From Bacillota bacterium (GTDB lineage Bacteria; Bacillota; Clostridia; Lachnospirales; Lachnospiraceae): a stretch of DNA of 6,763 nt. Below, one piece after another: positions 1 through 5,898 of this stretch. The stretch covers positions 1 to 6,763 of the forward strand of contig JAEZGK010000109.1 of NCBI GenBank assembly GCA_023437365.1, written 5' to 3'. The position numbers and the translations under genes were made by a program. The stretch's first letter is position 1. Each line of letters begins with the position of its first letter. The notes beneath the pieces were generated by a model, which saw only the letters and a program-made list of their open reading frames with translations, ran no database searches and was not told where the DNA came from.

Positions 1-95
1 AGAACAAAGAGCAAGCTCTTTGTTCTCCGCTCGACTTGCATGTGTTAGGCGCGCCGCCAGCGTTCGTCCTGAGCCAGGATCAAACTCTTAATCAA
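1..95 (-). rRNA. 16S ribosomal RNA, 5' end (partial)
   Basis: Read on the minus strand, this contains the universal 16S 5' sequence AGAGTTTGATCCTGGCTCAG (positions 88 down to 69), followed by the conserved GACGAACGCTGGCGGC block and the AACACATGCAAGTCGA block. The window then cuts the gene inside the V1 hairpin, where AGAACAAAGAGC pairs with GCTCTTTGTTCT. The mature 5' end is placed near 95 by counting E. coli position 8 as the first A of AGAGTTTG. Only about 95 nt of a ~1500-nt gene are present; the rest lies to the left of the window. The GCGCGCC/CTAACACATG variant fits Clostridia, but is too little sequence for a genus call. Confidence 0.98.
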
Positions 96-105
96 ATTGT
101 ATCTA

Positions 106-121
106 AAGCGGTTGCCCGCTT
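106..121 (-). other. GNRA-tetraloop hairpin just upstream of mature 16S
   Basis: On the minus (transcribed) strand AAGCGG-GCAA-CCGCTT forms a perfect 6-bp stem closed by a GCAA (GNRA) tetraloop. It lies about 10 nt before the predicted mature 16S 5' end. Such precursor structures commonly take part in pre-16S folding and processing. The hairpin is seen directly; its role is inferred. Confidence 0.6.
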
Positions 122-175
122 CAAACCTTCTTCAATCAAGCTGTTTACTTAGCTCTAATCGAATACTTGCGTTTT

Positions 176-197
176 GCAAAACGATTTCTCGTCTTGC
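176..197 (-). other. GNRA-tetraloop hairpin in the pre-16S leader
   Basis: On the minus strand GCAAGACGA-GAAA-TCGTTTTGC gives a 9-bp stem (one G-U wobble) closed by a GAAA tetraloop. The same place holds a 14-bp perfect palindrome, CGTTTTGCAAAACG at 170-183, which could form a competing fold. It is part of the transcribed spacer between the rRNA promoter and 16S. Confidence 0.6.
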
Positions 198-270
198 CGC
201 TTTTTGTGATTCTCACTTTTAAGCATCCTTGCAGACACTCAAAAGCGGAATTGTTAGGGTTTGTTTTTCT

Positions 271-286
271 CATATCTCTCGATATG
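271..286 (-). other. GNRA-tetraloop hairpin next to boxA
   Basis: On the minus strand CATATC-GAGA-GATATG is a perfect 6-bp stem with a GAGA tetraloop. It sits 10 nt downstream, in transcription order, of the boxA-like element at 297-315, a place where rRNA leaders often have a structured antitermination or processing element. The role is inferred from position. Confidence 0.55.
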
Positions 287-296
287 ATTTATCATG

Positions 297-315
297 TTGT
301 TCAGTTTTCAAGGTT
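297..315 (-). promoter_or_regulatory. boxA-like rRNA antitermination element
   Basis: The minus strand reads GAACCTTGAAAACTGAACA, matching the TTGAAAACT(A/G)AACA element found in Firmicutes rRNA leaders and spacers. By analogy with the boxA of rrn operons it would load the NusB/S10-type antitermination complex on RNA polymerase. It lies about 85 nt downstream of the predicted transcription start and about 200 nt before mature 16S, the expected arrangement. Confidence 0.7.
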
Positions 316-357
316 CATTTCGCAGTCGGTTTTTTATCCGCCCTGCTCCGCTTTTTT

Positions 358-371
358 GGCTTAGTGAAGCC
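358..371 (-). other. Small leader hairpin upstream of boxA
   Basis: GGCTT-CACT-AAGCC on the minus strand makes a 5-bp stem about 30 nt after the predicted rRNA start and about 40 nt before boxA, a position comparable to the boxB hairpin of rrn leaders. Read on the plus strand the same stem is followed by six T residues (373-378) and so resembles a weak terminator, but no plus-strand transcript is expected here. It is more likely a leader element. Confidence 0.4.
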
Positions 372-406
372 GTTTTTTCGTCTTCCCCGCGTCAAGCGGC
401 TTATTT

Positions 407-435
407 ATAATACCATACCCCCCTTCCCTTGTCAA
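407..435 (-). promoter_or_regulatory. rRNA operon promoter
   Basis: On the minus strand a perfect -35 TTGACA (435-430) is separated by exactly 17 nt from a -10 TATTAT (412-407), predicting a start near 400. Upstream of the -35, positions 436-475 are A-rich on the minus strand (runs of 6 and 7 A), the look of an UP element. This is a housekeeping sigma-A type promoter, as expected for an rRNA operon. Only one convincing promoter was found; a second TTGACG at 395-390 has no acceptable -10. Confidence 0.88.
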
Positions 436-440
436 CAGGT

Positions 441-826
441 TTTTTGCTTTTTTTAAACTCTTTTTGCTTCTATGTGTTTTTTCACATGATATCGACGTTT
501 AAAGCGCATAAACACGCCGTGTTTGCCTAATCACTAAGAAACGCCACCATTCATATAAAATTACTATAAAACCCTTAATTATTATCAACTTCCTTATAAT
601 GTCCTTATATACAATTCTACATAATATGTTATAATTATATTGTTTTATCCATTTAAACAATAAAAGCCCTTATGTGAAGTCATTACCGCTACTGATAATG
701 CCATTCGATTGAACAGTGTTAGGAATCAAGTCAAAGCACTTACGCTTTGCTTTTGGCATGGTTGTTCTTCTGCACTTTCAAAGGACGTTGTATTATGCGG
801 TTGTAATGATATATTAACTACTTATT
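441..826. other. AT-rich non-coding region between divergent transcription units
   Basis: No gene is supported in these ~385 nt, which lie between the rRNA promoter (minus strand) and the STAS-like gene (plus strand). Contents seen: ATGTG-TTTTTT-CACAT near 474-489; the imperfect repeat TATTGTTT/AAACAATA (638-645/655-662); and a 6-bp hairpin CAAAGC-ACTTAC-GCTTTG (732-749) followed by TTTT after one C. The last could be a weak terminator or leader structure on the plus strand. Several TATAAT-like sequences (595-600, 630-635) lack good -35 partners. Confidence 0.6.
788..815 (+). promoter_or_regulatory. Possible promoter of the STAS-like/KASIII-like operon
   Basis: TTGTAT (788-793), a 16-nt spacer and TATATT (810-815) give a moderate sigma-A match, predicting a start near 822 and a very short leader before the ribosome binding site at 827. 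The region is AT-rich, so chance matches are likely. A start further upstream, leaving a long leader, is equally possible. Confidence 0.3.
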
Positions 827-832
827 AAGGAG
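827..832 (+). promoter_or_regulatory. Ribosome binding site fixing the start of the STAS-like gene
   Basis: AAGGAG lies 8 nt before ATG at 841. The in-frame GTG at 832 overlaps this site and so cannot be served by it, so ATG 841 is chosen as the start. Confidence 0.8.
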
Positions 833-840
833 TGTCAAAA

Positions 841-1170
841 ATGGGAAACTACAAGGTCTCTGTAACAGCAACTGCAGTCAACGTTATGTGCGAAGGTAAC
901 TTCACACCCGAGGATGCGCAAGCCTTCGTAAAAGAATTCAACAAACAGGTTGCATCGATTAAACCCGCTCAATACCATCTATCACTTGATGCTAGCAAGC
1001 TGGCAGTCTCCCCCGCCGAGATGCAGGAGCTTTTAAAGGGTTGTCTTACATTATATAAATCTCTTGGATTTAGCAAGATATCCCTAAACATCGGTTCAAA
1101 CGTTATCTTGAAGATGCAGCTACAGCGCCTTGCAAAAGAGGTTGGGTTAAATTCTATCGACTTCTTATAA
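841..1170 (+). CDS. Small STAS/SpoIIAA-like domain protein
   Basis: A 109-aa soluble protein without signal peptide or membrane segment. The predicted order of elements is strand (4-18), helix (22-39), strand (44-50, HLSLDAS), helix (58-75), strand (78-84, KISLNIG), helix (87-101) and a short last strand. This alternating pattern and the LxLDxS core resemble a STAS or SpoIIAA-like fold, a module used as a regulatory partner or small-ligand binder. The phosphorylatable Asp-Ser of classical anti-sigma antagonists is not evident: after LDAS the chain reads KLAVSPAE. A phospho-switch role is therefore not supported. The stop is 51 nt before the KASIII-like gene, which has its own Shine-Dalgarno site; no terminator lies between, so the two are probably one operon. 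The fold is inferred from pattern only; the function is unknown. Confidence is high for the gene, modest for the fold. Confidence 0.82.
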   Translation: MGNYKVSVTATAVNVMCEGNFTPEDAQAFVKEFNKQVASIKPAQYHLSLDASKLAVSPAEMQELLKGCLTLYKSLGFSKISLNIGSNVILKMQLQRLAKEVGLNSIDFL

Positions 1171-1221
1171 TTTCCCGGCGACGTTTCAACCCGCGTCCCA
1201 TTATAAATCTCGGAGGCTTCA

Positions 1222-2211
1222 ATGATAAACACAAAGATTCTTGAGATTGAGGTTTATCACGGGGGAATGACGGTTTCCAACGATTATTACATCGAGCATT
1301 TTAACAAAAAAGAAAAAGACGTTGCACACTTCTTAACCAATATCATCGGACGTAAAAAACGCTACATGATCGATACCGAAACCGACACCAACCTGTCGAT
1401 GGCCTTAAAGGCGACCACGCGCGTTCTAAAAAAGGCAGGTCTTACCGGCAAAGACATTGATCTGATTGCTTACTCGAGTGTTCTGCCGGAATACACCATC
1501 CCGCCTTGCTCCATTCATATCCACGAGGCAATTGGCGGTAAAGCGGATTGTATCTGCTATGATTACAACGTCAACTGTGCTGGTATGACGGTGGGGATTG
1601 AACAGATCTGCAAGTATATGCACCTGAGTGAGAACGTAAACACCGCGCTCATTATCGGATGCGACTACGTCAATCACCTGCTAGACAGCGACAACGAGTA
1701 CTGCTACGGTCATTACGGGGATGCCGCCTGTGCGTTAATCCTGCAAAAGACCGACGAGCCACGCGGTTTCCTTGGTGCAAAGTACGCTGTGAACTCCGCA
1801 GAGCACAATAACATCCTGTTCCCCGGGTGCGGGTTTTCCAACCTATTCCGTGAGCCGGACAGGGAAGCGCTTCGCATGGTGTGGCTGCCGTTCGAAAACG
1901 TGTCCATTGATACCGCGGTCAAAAACATGCGCGCTTTGCTCGGCGAAAACAATCTGTGCATCGACGATATTAAGATGTTTTGTCTGTCACAGTACGCGCT
2001 GGCAAACATTAAGAGCATTCGCGAGCTGATGGGCATTGACGAGTCCCGAAGCATCTTTGTCGGCGACCAATACGGCTACACCGGAACCAGCAGCCCGTAT
2101 ATCGCGTTGTATGAGGCGCTTAAGCAGGGGCTTGTCCGGCGCGGCGACTATATCATGATCTGGACAATCGGCGGCGGCTCTGAAAACATTGCCATGCTAA
2201 TGCAGTATTAA
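1222..2211 (+). CDS. Ketoacyl-ACP synthase III (FabH)-fold protein with altered catalytic residues
   Basis: A 329-aa cytosolic protein of about the usual KASIII length (E. coli FabH is 317). GGAGG lies 5 nt before the ATG. KASIII-type enzymes join an acyl-CoA to malonyl-ACP or, in variants, transfer acyl groups. Visible landmarks are the thiolase-fold segment DLIAYSSV (80-87), the nucleophile motif NCAG with Cys119, and GHYGDAACALIL (163-174), matching the FabH GDGAGA region. The C-terminal half aligns with FabH without gaps from the HQAN motif onwards and ends in IGGGSENIAML (316-326). In that alignment the catalytic His of HQAN is Ser256 (SQYA) and the catalytic Asn of HGN is Tyr286 (YGY). 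Cys acylation could survive, but normal decarboxylating condensation is doubtful. It may be an acyltransferase, thioesterase-like or condensing variant; the substrate is unknown. It probably shares a transcript with the STAS-like gene upstream. Family placement is confident, activity is not. Confidence 0.9.
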   Translation: MINTKILEIEVYHGGMTVSNDYYIEHFNKKEKDVAHFLTNIIGRKKRYMIDTETDTNLSMALKATTRVLKKAGLTGKDIDLIAYSSVLPEYTIPPCSIHIHEAIGGKADCICYDYNVNCAGMTVGIEQICKYMHLSENVNTALIIGCDYVNHLLDSDNEYCYGHYGDAACALILQKTDEPRGFLGAKYAVNSAEHNNILFPGCGFSNLFREPDREALRMVWLPFENVSIDTAVKNMRALLGENNLCIDDIKMFCLSQYALANIKSIRELMGIDESRSIFVGDQYGYTGTSSPYIALYEALKQGLVRRGDYIMIWTIGGGSENIAMLMQY

Positions 2212-2341
2212 CGGTTGTACTGACTCTGTAGATTATAATCGTTGCTACGAACCGTGTATTATTTCAAAGCCTTAACTAAGTCTCGCTAAGCACAACCCGC
2301 AGCACCCCATAAATCATTACATTAATAGAATCTACATTATC

Positions 2342-2373
2342 GAGCCTTCCGGCTCTTAAAAGCCGGAAGGCTC
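2342..2373 (+). terminator. Strong hairpin downstream of the KASIII-like gene
   Basis: GAGCCTTCCGGCT (2342-2354) and AGCCGGAAGGCTC (2361-2373) form a perfect 13-bp GC-rich stem with loop CTTAAA. It lies 130 nt after the KASIII-like stop. The following bases are AGCTTTGTTCC, a poor U-tract, so intrinsic termination may be inefficient. It could also act as a 3'-end stabiliser. There is no T-run on the other strand either. Confidence 0.55.
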
Positions 2374-2384
2374 AGCTTTGTTCC

Positions 2385-2400
2385 CCGCATCAAAATGCGG
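2385..2400 (+). other. Second small hairpin in the same intergenic region
   Basis: CCGCAT-CAAA-ATGCGG is a perfect 6-bp stem, 11 nt after the 13-bp hairpin. No T-run follows. The rest of the 2212-2490 gap holds no gene that can be supported. Confidence 0.4.
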
Positions 2401-2490
2401 TGGTGCATCACTTAGCTTGTTTGCAATGTGTTCCCCCAAATATAAACCCCTGTGTTAGATTGTTGAGAATAAAATTAAAATAAACCTAGT

Positions 2491-2519
2491 TTGTAATAAG
2501 CCTTTTTCATATTTATACT
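2491..2519 (+). promoter_or_regulatory. Promoter of the sigma/anti-sigma operon
   Basis: TTGTAA (2491-2496), a 17-nt spacer and TATACT (2514-2519) form a good sigma-A type promoter with a start expected near 2526. That would leave only about 4 nt before the GTG at 2530 but about 43 nt before the TTG at 2569, supporting the latter as the start codon. No clear ECF-type -35 (such as GGAAC) was seen, so autoregulation is not evident from sequence. Confidence 0.6.
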
Positions 2520-2550
2520 GTCTATAGGGGTGAAGGCGCTTTCACTAACA

Positions 2551-2560
2551 GGAAAGGGGG
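2551..2560 (+). promoter_or_regulatory. Ribosome binding site that selects a TTG start
   Basis: GGAAAGGGGG is followed after 8 nt by TTG at 2569. The longer reading from GTG 2530 has no Shine-Dalgarno site in front of it. The protein from TTG starts MEDKELIQLL, a typical ECF sigma N-terminus. Confidence 0.7.
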
Positions 2561-2568
2561 CAGGTCTT

Positions 2569-3123
2569 TTGGAAGACAAAGAATTGATACAGCTTCTGCA
2601 AAATAAGCCTTCCGATGGATTGCGCGAGGCAATTAACCAGTATGGCGAACTACTTAAGGTAGTAATTGCCCGGATTCTTCCCCAAAGACCAATGGATGTG
2701 GAGGAGTGTGTGGCGGACACCTTTGTAAATGCATGGAAAACAATCAATCGACTGGATGCCAAAACCGCAAATCTAAAGGGTTATTTGCTGTGCATCGCAA
2801 AAAACACCGCTATTAATCGGTATCATCGAATAAAGAAGCACAGTAGCACCTCTCTTGATACCCTTGAAATTCCCGCTGACACTGATGTGGAGCAGATGCT
2901 GCTCAGCGCAGAAACATCCATGGAGCTACAGGAGGCAATCGCAGAAATGCCCAATCCCAACCAAGAGATCATCCTACGCAAGTACTTTTTATTTGAAACG
3001 ACAAAAGAGATTGCGCAGCACCTGTCCATGGATGAATGCCAGATAAAAAACAGGCTATACCGCAGCCGCCAGTATCTGAAAAGAGTTCTTGAAGAAAGGG
3101 GATTTACAGATGCAACGATATAA
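2569..3123 (+). CDS. RNA polymerase sigma factor, sigma-70/ECF family
   Basis: A 184-aa cytoplasmic transcription factor when started at TTG 2569 (an upstream in-frame GTG at 2530 would add 13 residues). Region 2 spans about residues 21-90: the stretch DVEECVADTFVNAW (43-56) corresponds to the DxEDxxQETF.xxW core-binding motif, and LKGYLLCIAKNTAINRYHR (69-87) is the -10-recognising part. A Ser/Thr/Asp-rich linker (about 91-117) follows. Region 4 (about 118-174) contains the MPNPNQEIILRKYF lead and a helix-turn-helix ending in QIKNRLYRSRQYLKRVL, which would contact the -35. Regions 1 and 3 are absent, as in all ECF factors. It overlaps the following anti-sigma gene by 14 nt. It would direct RNA polymerase to a stress or envelope regulon when released; its targets cannot be named from this window. 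Confidence 0.93.
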   Translation: MEDKELIQLLQNKPSDGLREAINQYGELLKVVIARILPQRPMDVEECVADTFVNAWKTINRLDAKTANLKGYLLCIAKNTAINRYHRIKKHSSTSLDTLEIPADTDVEQMLLSAETSMELQEAIAEMPNPNQEIILRKYFLFETTKEIAQHLSMDECQIKNRLYRSRQYLKRVLEERGFTDATI

Positions 3124-4687
3124 TAAAGAGTTTATCAATCAGTTGGGTGAACTTGCGCCGTCAGTTCCCCCTACACCCTCCCTTACGGCAGAACGCCTTC
3201 ATGCTTTGGTTATGGACCGCTTTACGGTTACTACAAAACAAGCAACGTCCCGAAAAGGTTTTAAGTGTACTGTTTTAGTAGCGGCACTTATTACAGTGAG
3301 CCTTTTCATTATCGCTGCTACCTATTATACTGTCAGCGACGCATTTCGCGGTGTTCTTTACGAACTTTCGCCACAAGGCGAGAAGGTTCCGCTCTCATCA
3401 CTGTCGCCGGTTGTTAATAAAACCGGCAAATTGGTCTCTACAACAGCCGACAGTCATGGTGTTCGCGTTGGGCTGCGAGCCATAACGGCACACGACAACG
3501 GGCTGAGCATTCTCGTGGATATCACAGGACCCGAGGGTAAGCCGCTTGCCCTTTTGCAGCCTGACGGTACCCTATCCTCCGGCAAGCTTGAATTTGGCTA
3601 TATTAAAATGCGCACAGAGGATACGCAAACTGACGATGAATCCGAAAATCACAACTACCTCTTCTGCTCCCATGATATTGAGCTCGGGCAATCTTCCAGC
3701 AATTTTTCAAGCGCGCTCTTGCCCGATGGCAACCCGTTTGACAACAAAGCAACACTCCTTCTCAATGTTAACATGACCACGCAAACTCCGCTCACAGGCA
3801 AAACGCTATTTCTCTCACTTGAGAATATCCTGCAGGAAGCTCTGCTCAATGGTACGGATGTTGGCATGAAACACGGTGAGCTGGCACAGTTGTTTGAACA
3901 ATTCACCGCCCCATCCCCATCCGATTTTAAAGTAACCGGAAGCTCGCCGGATGAGAAAACGGGTAAACGAATTTCGCGCTACAGCTTAACCAAAGACAGC
4001 GACATCCAGCTTCCCTTAGCTACGGGGCTGCCAGGATATCTGGTGACAAACGCAGCGATTCGCGACAACGTGTTATATCTGCGCGGCGTGGCACCGATAC
4101 CCAAGGATAAGGTTAAAATTCTTCCCCACGCGGCGCTTCTTAACCCCAAAACAGGCGAAATCAAACTTCCCTATACCATCGGAACCGCCACCGATGACAG
4201 TCAACCCGATCTTGTGCAGTGGGCAATCACTGTAGACGGAATTACCTCGAAGGATGACCTGAATAACTATGTGCTTATTCTAAACGCAGGAAATGGCGCT
4301 CACCCGCTGCTCAAAGGAAATTGGGAATTTACCATCCCACTTGATTTAGAAAAATCCACACGAATTTTTCCGCTTGACAAAAGCCTGTCGGTACAGGGCG
4401 AAACCTTGCACGCTAAGAAGCTTACGGTTTCTCCGTACTACCTCAGCCTTTTGACGTCTATGGACGAGGCGACATACCGCCGCATCCAGTTGTCCTCAGT
4501 TAGAGCGGATAACCCCAGCGCAACCGTTACCATGATGGATAACACACAAATTAAGGTGCTGGGCGATGGAAGAAGCGGTACTGCAAACAGCTGTGAAATC
4601 ATGTTTTCCCTTGACGTTGTAATTGACCCCGATCAGATTAAATCCTTTGTGTTTGGAGACCTGACAATCGACATGCAAACGAAATAA
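3110..4687 (+). CDS. Membrane-anchored anti-sigma factor, DUF4179-like
   Basis: A 525-aa protein starting at ATG 3110, inside the end of the sigma gene, with GGGG 8 nt upstream; the TTG at 3089 lacks such a site. Residues 1-50 are cytoplasmic and would hold the sigma factor. One transmembrane helix (about 53-74, VLVAALITVSLFIIAATYY) follows, then about 450 residues outside the membrane. The segment right after the helix, with AFRGVLYELSPQG and GVRVGLRAITAHDNGLSILVDITGPEG (to about 142), resembles DUF4179, which is typical of ECF-linked anti-sigma proteins. The part from GNWEFTIPLDLEK (403-415) to the end resembles the C-terminal beta-rich domain often found with it. No zinc-binding HxxxCxxC motif is present. 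It probably senses an envelope signal; the signal and any cleavage site are unknown. Confidence 0.85.
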   Translation: MQRYNKEFINQLGELAPSVPPTPSLTAERLHALVMDRFTVTTKQATSRKGFKCTVLVAALITVSLFIIAATYYTVSDAFRGVLYELSPQGEKVPLSSLSPVVNKTGKLVSTTADSHGVRVGLRAITAHDNGLSILVDITGPEGKPLALLQPDGTLSSGKLEFGYIKMRTEDTQTDDESENHNYLFCSHDIELGQSSSNFSSALLPDGNPFDNKATLLLNVNMTTQTPLTGKTLFLSLENILQEALLNGTDVGMKHGELAQLFEQFTAPSPSDFKVTGSSPDEKTGKRISRYSLTKDSDIQLPLATGLPGYLVTNAAIRDNVLYLRGVAPIPKDKVKILPHAALLNPKTGEIKLPYTIGTATDDSQPDLVQWAITVDGITSKDDLNNYVLILNAGNGAHPLLKGNWEFTIPLDLEKSTRIFPLDKSLSVQGETLHAKKLTVSPYYLSLLTSMDEATYRRIQLSSVRADNPSATVTMMDNTQIKVLGDGRSGTANSCEIMFSLDVVIDPDQIKSFVFGDLTIDMQTK

Positions 4688-4784
4688 TCCTTTATATGTT
4701 TCCTAGCACGCTCATATTACAGAGCAACCGGCATTACACCCGAACAGATCAAAGCAAATGCCATGTTAGGGTATTTGAATGTTT

Positions 4785-4824
4785 GAAGCTACAGCCGAGG
4801 GAACCTCCCCCCGGCTGTAGCTTC
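4785..4824. terminator. Hairpin between convergent genes
   Basis: GAAGCTACAGCCG (4785-4797) pairs perfectly with CGGCTGTAGCTTC (4812-4824), 13 bp, with a 14-nt loop containing AGGG and CCCC that can add inner pairs. It lies 97 nt after the anti-sigma stop and 51 nt beyond the end of the opposing methyltransferase gene, so it could terminate transcription from both sides. Neither side carries a real T-run (ATTGTTG on plus, AAACATT on minus). No gene lies in the 4688-4875 gap. Confidence 0.6.
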
Positions 4825-4875
4825 ATTGTTGCGACAAGCATCCTTTTTGCCGCCATACTGCGTATTAAGAAATCA

Positions 4876-5880
4876 TTATACCGCATACAAAACATATTCG
4901 GTTGGAAGCAGCGGGTCGCCATAGTAACGCAGATAGAACCGATAGGTGGGATCTGCCTCGTCGATGATGCGCGCAAGCCGCCACATATCCTTATGGTTGT
5001 GGTACGCGGCAAGTGCAAGTTTGGGATGATTGCGGGTTATCGTGTTGCGGCAGCCGAGCAGCGCCTGTTCCTCCGCACCCTCAATATCCATCTTGATAAA
5101 GGTAATGGGTTCGTCGATGTCCTCATCAATTGCGACGGTCTGCACCTTTACCTCGCCGACTTCAGACAGTTTTTTTACCGAGGACACGGCAGCATCGGGC
5201 AAAAACAATGTTCCCGCTCCGTCGCTTGCCCCCAGCCCCTTTACAACGACATTGTCAAGGTGAAACAACTCGATGTTGCGGTGGATGTACTGCACATTCT
5301 CCGGCACAACCTCGTAGCAGTAGATGCGCTTGTAGCAACGGTCACCGAAGGTTTTCACGTAGTCAACCATCGTGTCACCAATATACGCGCCGATGTCGAC
5401 AAGTACCTCGGTCTCATCGCAGCCGATTAGGTCAAGGTCAAAATACTGCTTAAAGTATTTATCACGCAGCGCGACAATCTTTGCGTAATCGGAGGTAAGC
5501 CAGTAAGACAGGATGTTGTGCAATACCCGTTTGGAACGATAATCCCCCAGCCGACCGTACAGCCACTCAAAGTCTTCGCGGTGTTGCGAGAATGCCTCCG
5601 CGCGGTTTTGCGCAAGCTCCCATACTCCGGCGGTCGGATAATACGCACCCCACAGCATATACTTATTATAATAGTTTATGGTTGCGTCATAGTTTTGTTT
5701 GTCCTTGCCCTCAAAATAAGCCAGATTGTGCTTGACCGCCTCATAGATCTCGGTATCGTTTCGCTGGGCTAAGAACGCCATCAGGGCTTTAAACTCTGCA
5801 TCAAGCCCTACCGGGACACAAGACGCTGCAGCCTTTGATCCCAGTGGCTTCACCTTTGATAAATCATGTCTACGCTTCAT
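4876..5880 (-). CDS. FkbM-family methyltransferase
   Basis: A 334-aa SAM-dependent O-methyltransferase-like protein from ATG 5880 (an ATG at 5895 would add 5 residues). GGCGGTGAT, close to the Shine-Dalgarno consensus GGAGGTGAT, is correctly spaced only for 5880. The methyltransferase domain fills about residues 150-334. It has SAM-binding motif I VDIGAYIGDT (161-170), the acidic strand end YCYEVVPEN (187-195; Glu190 is likely to bind the SAM ribose), and the FkbM signature KMDIEGAE (263-270), and it ends in a C-terminal LRYYG region (317-321). The first ~150 residues are an added helical region, rich in aromatic and charged residues, with no recognised domain. The family methylates hydroxyls on sugars, glycans or polyketides. 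No glycosyltransferase or biosynthetic cluster lies beside it here, so the substrate is unknown. No signal peptide; cytosolic. Confidence 0.92.
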   Translation of the reverse strand: MKRRHDLSKVKPLGSKAAASCVPVGLDAEFKALMAFLAQRNDTEIYEAVKHNLAYFEGKDKQNYDATINYYNKYMLWGAYYPTAGVWELAQNRAEAFSQHREDFEWLYGRLGDYRSKRVLHNILSYWLTSDYAKIVALRDKYFKQYFDLDLIGCDETEVLVDIGAYIGDTMVDYVKTFGDRCYKRIYCYEVVPENVQYIHRNIELFHLDNVVVKGLGASDGAGTLFLPDAAVSSVKKLSEVGEVKVQTVAIDEDIDEPITFIKMDIEGAEEQALLGCRNTITRNHPKLALAAYHNHKDMWRLARIIDEADPTYRFYLRYYGDPLLPTEYVLYAV

Positions 5881-5898
5881 TGGCATCACCGCCATTTC

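Noticed and set aside
358..378. Stem plus T6 on the plus strand, resembling an intrinsic terminator
   Set aside because: Only a 5-bp stem, and no plus-strand transcript is expected; treated as a leader hairpin of the minus-strand rRNA.
167..456. Two open frames (65 and 75 codons) on the plus strand
   Set aside because: They are antisense to the rRNA leader and promoter, have no ribosome binding site, and the encoded peptides look random (Phe/Leu/Cys-rich).
832..840. GTG start adding three residues to the STAS-like protein
   Set aside because: The AAGGAG ribosome binding site overlaps this GTG; ATG 841 has the right 8-nt spacing.
2227..2336. 8-bp inverted repeat TGTAGATT/AATCTACA about 94 nt apart
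   Set aside because: Too short at that distance in AT-rich DNA to exceed chance; no conserved extension.
4696..5430. 244-codon plus-strand open frame
   Set aside because: It lies largely antisense to the FkbM methyltransferase, whose motifs are unmistakable; its own translation shows no recognisable domain.
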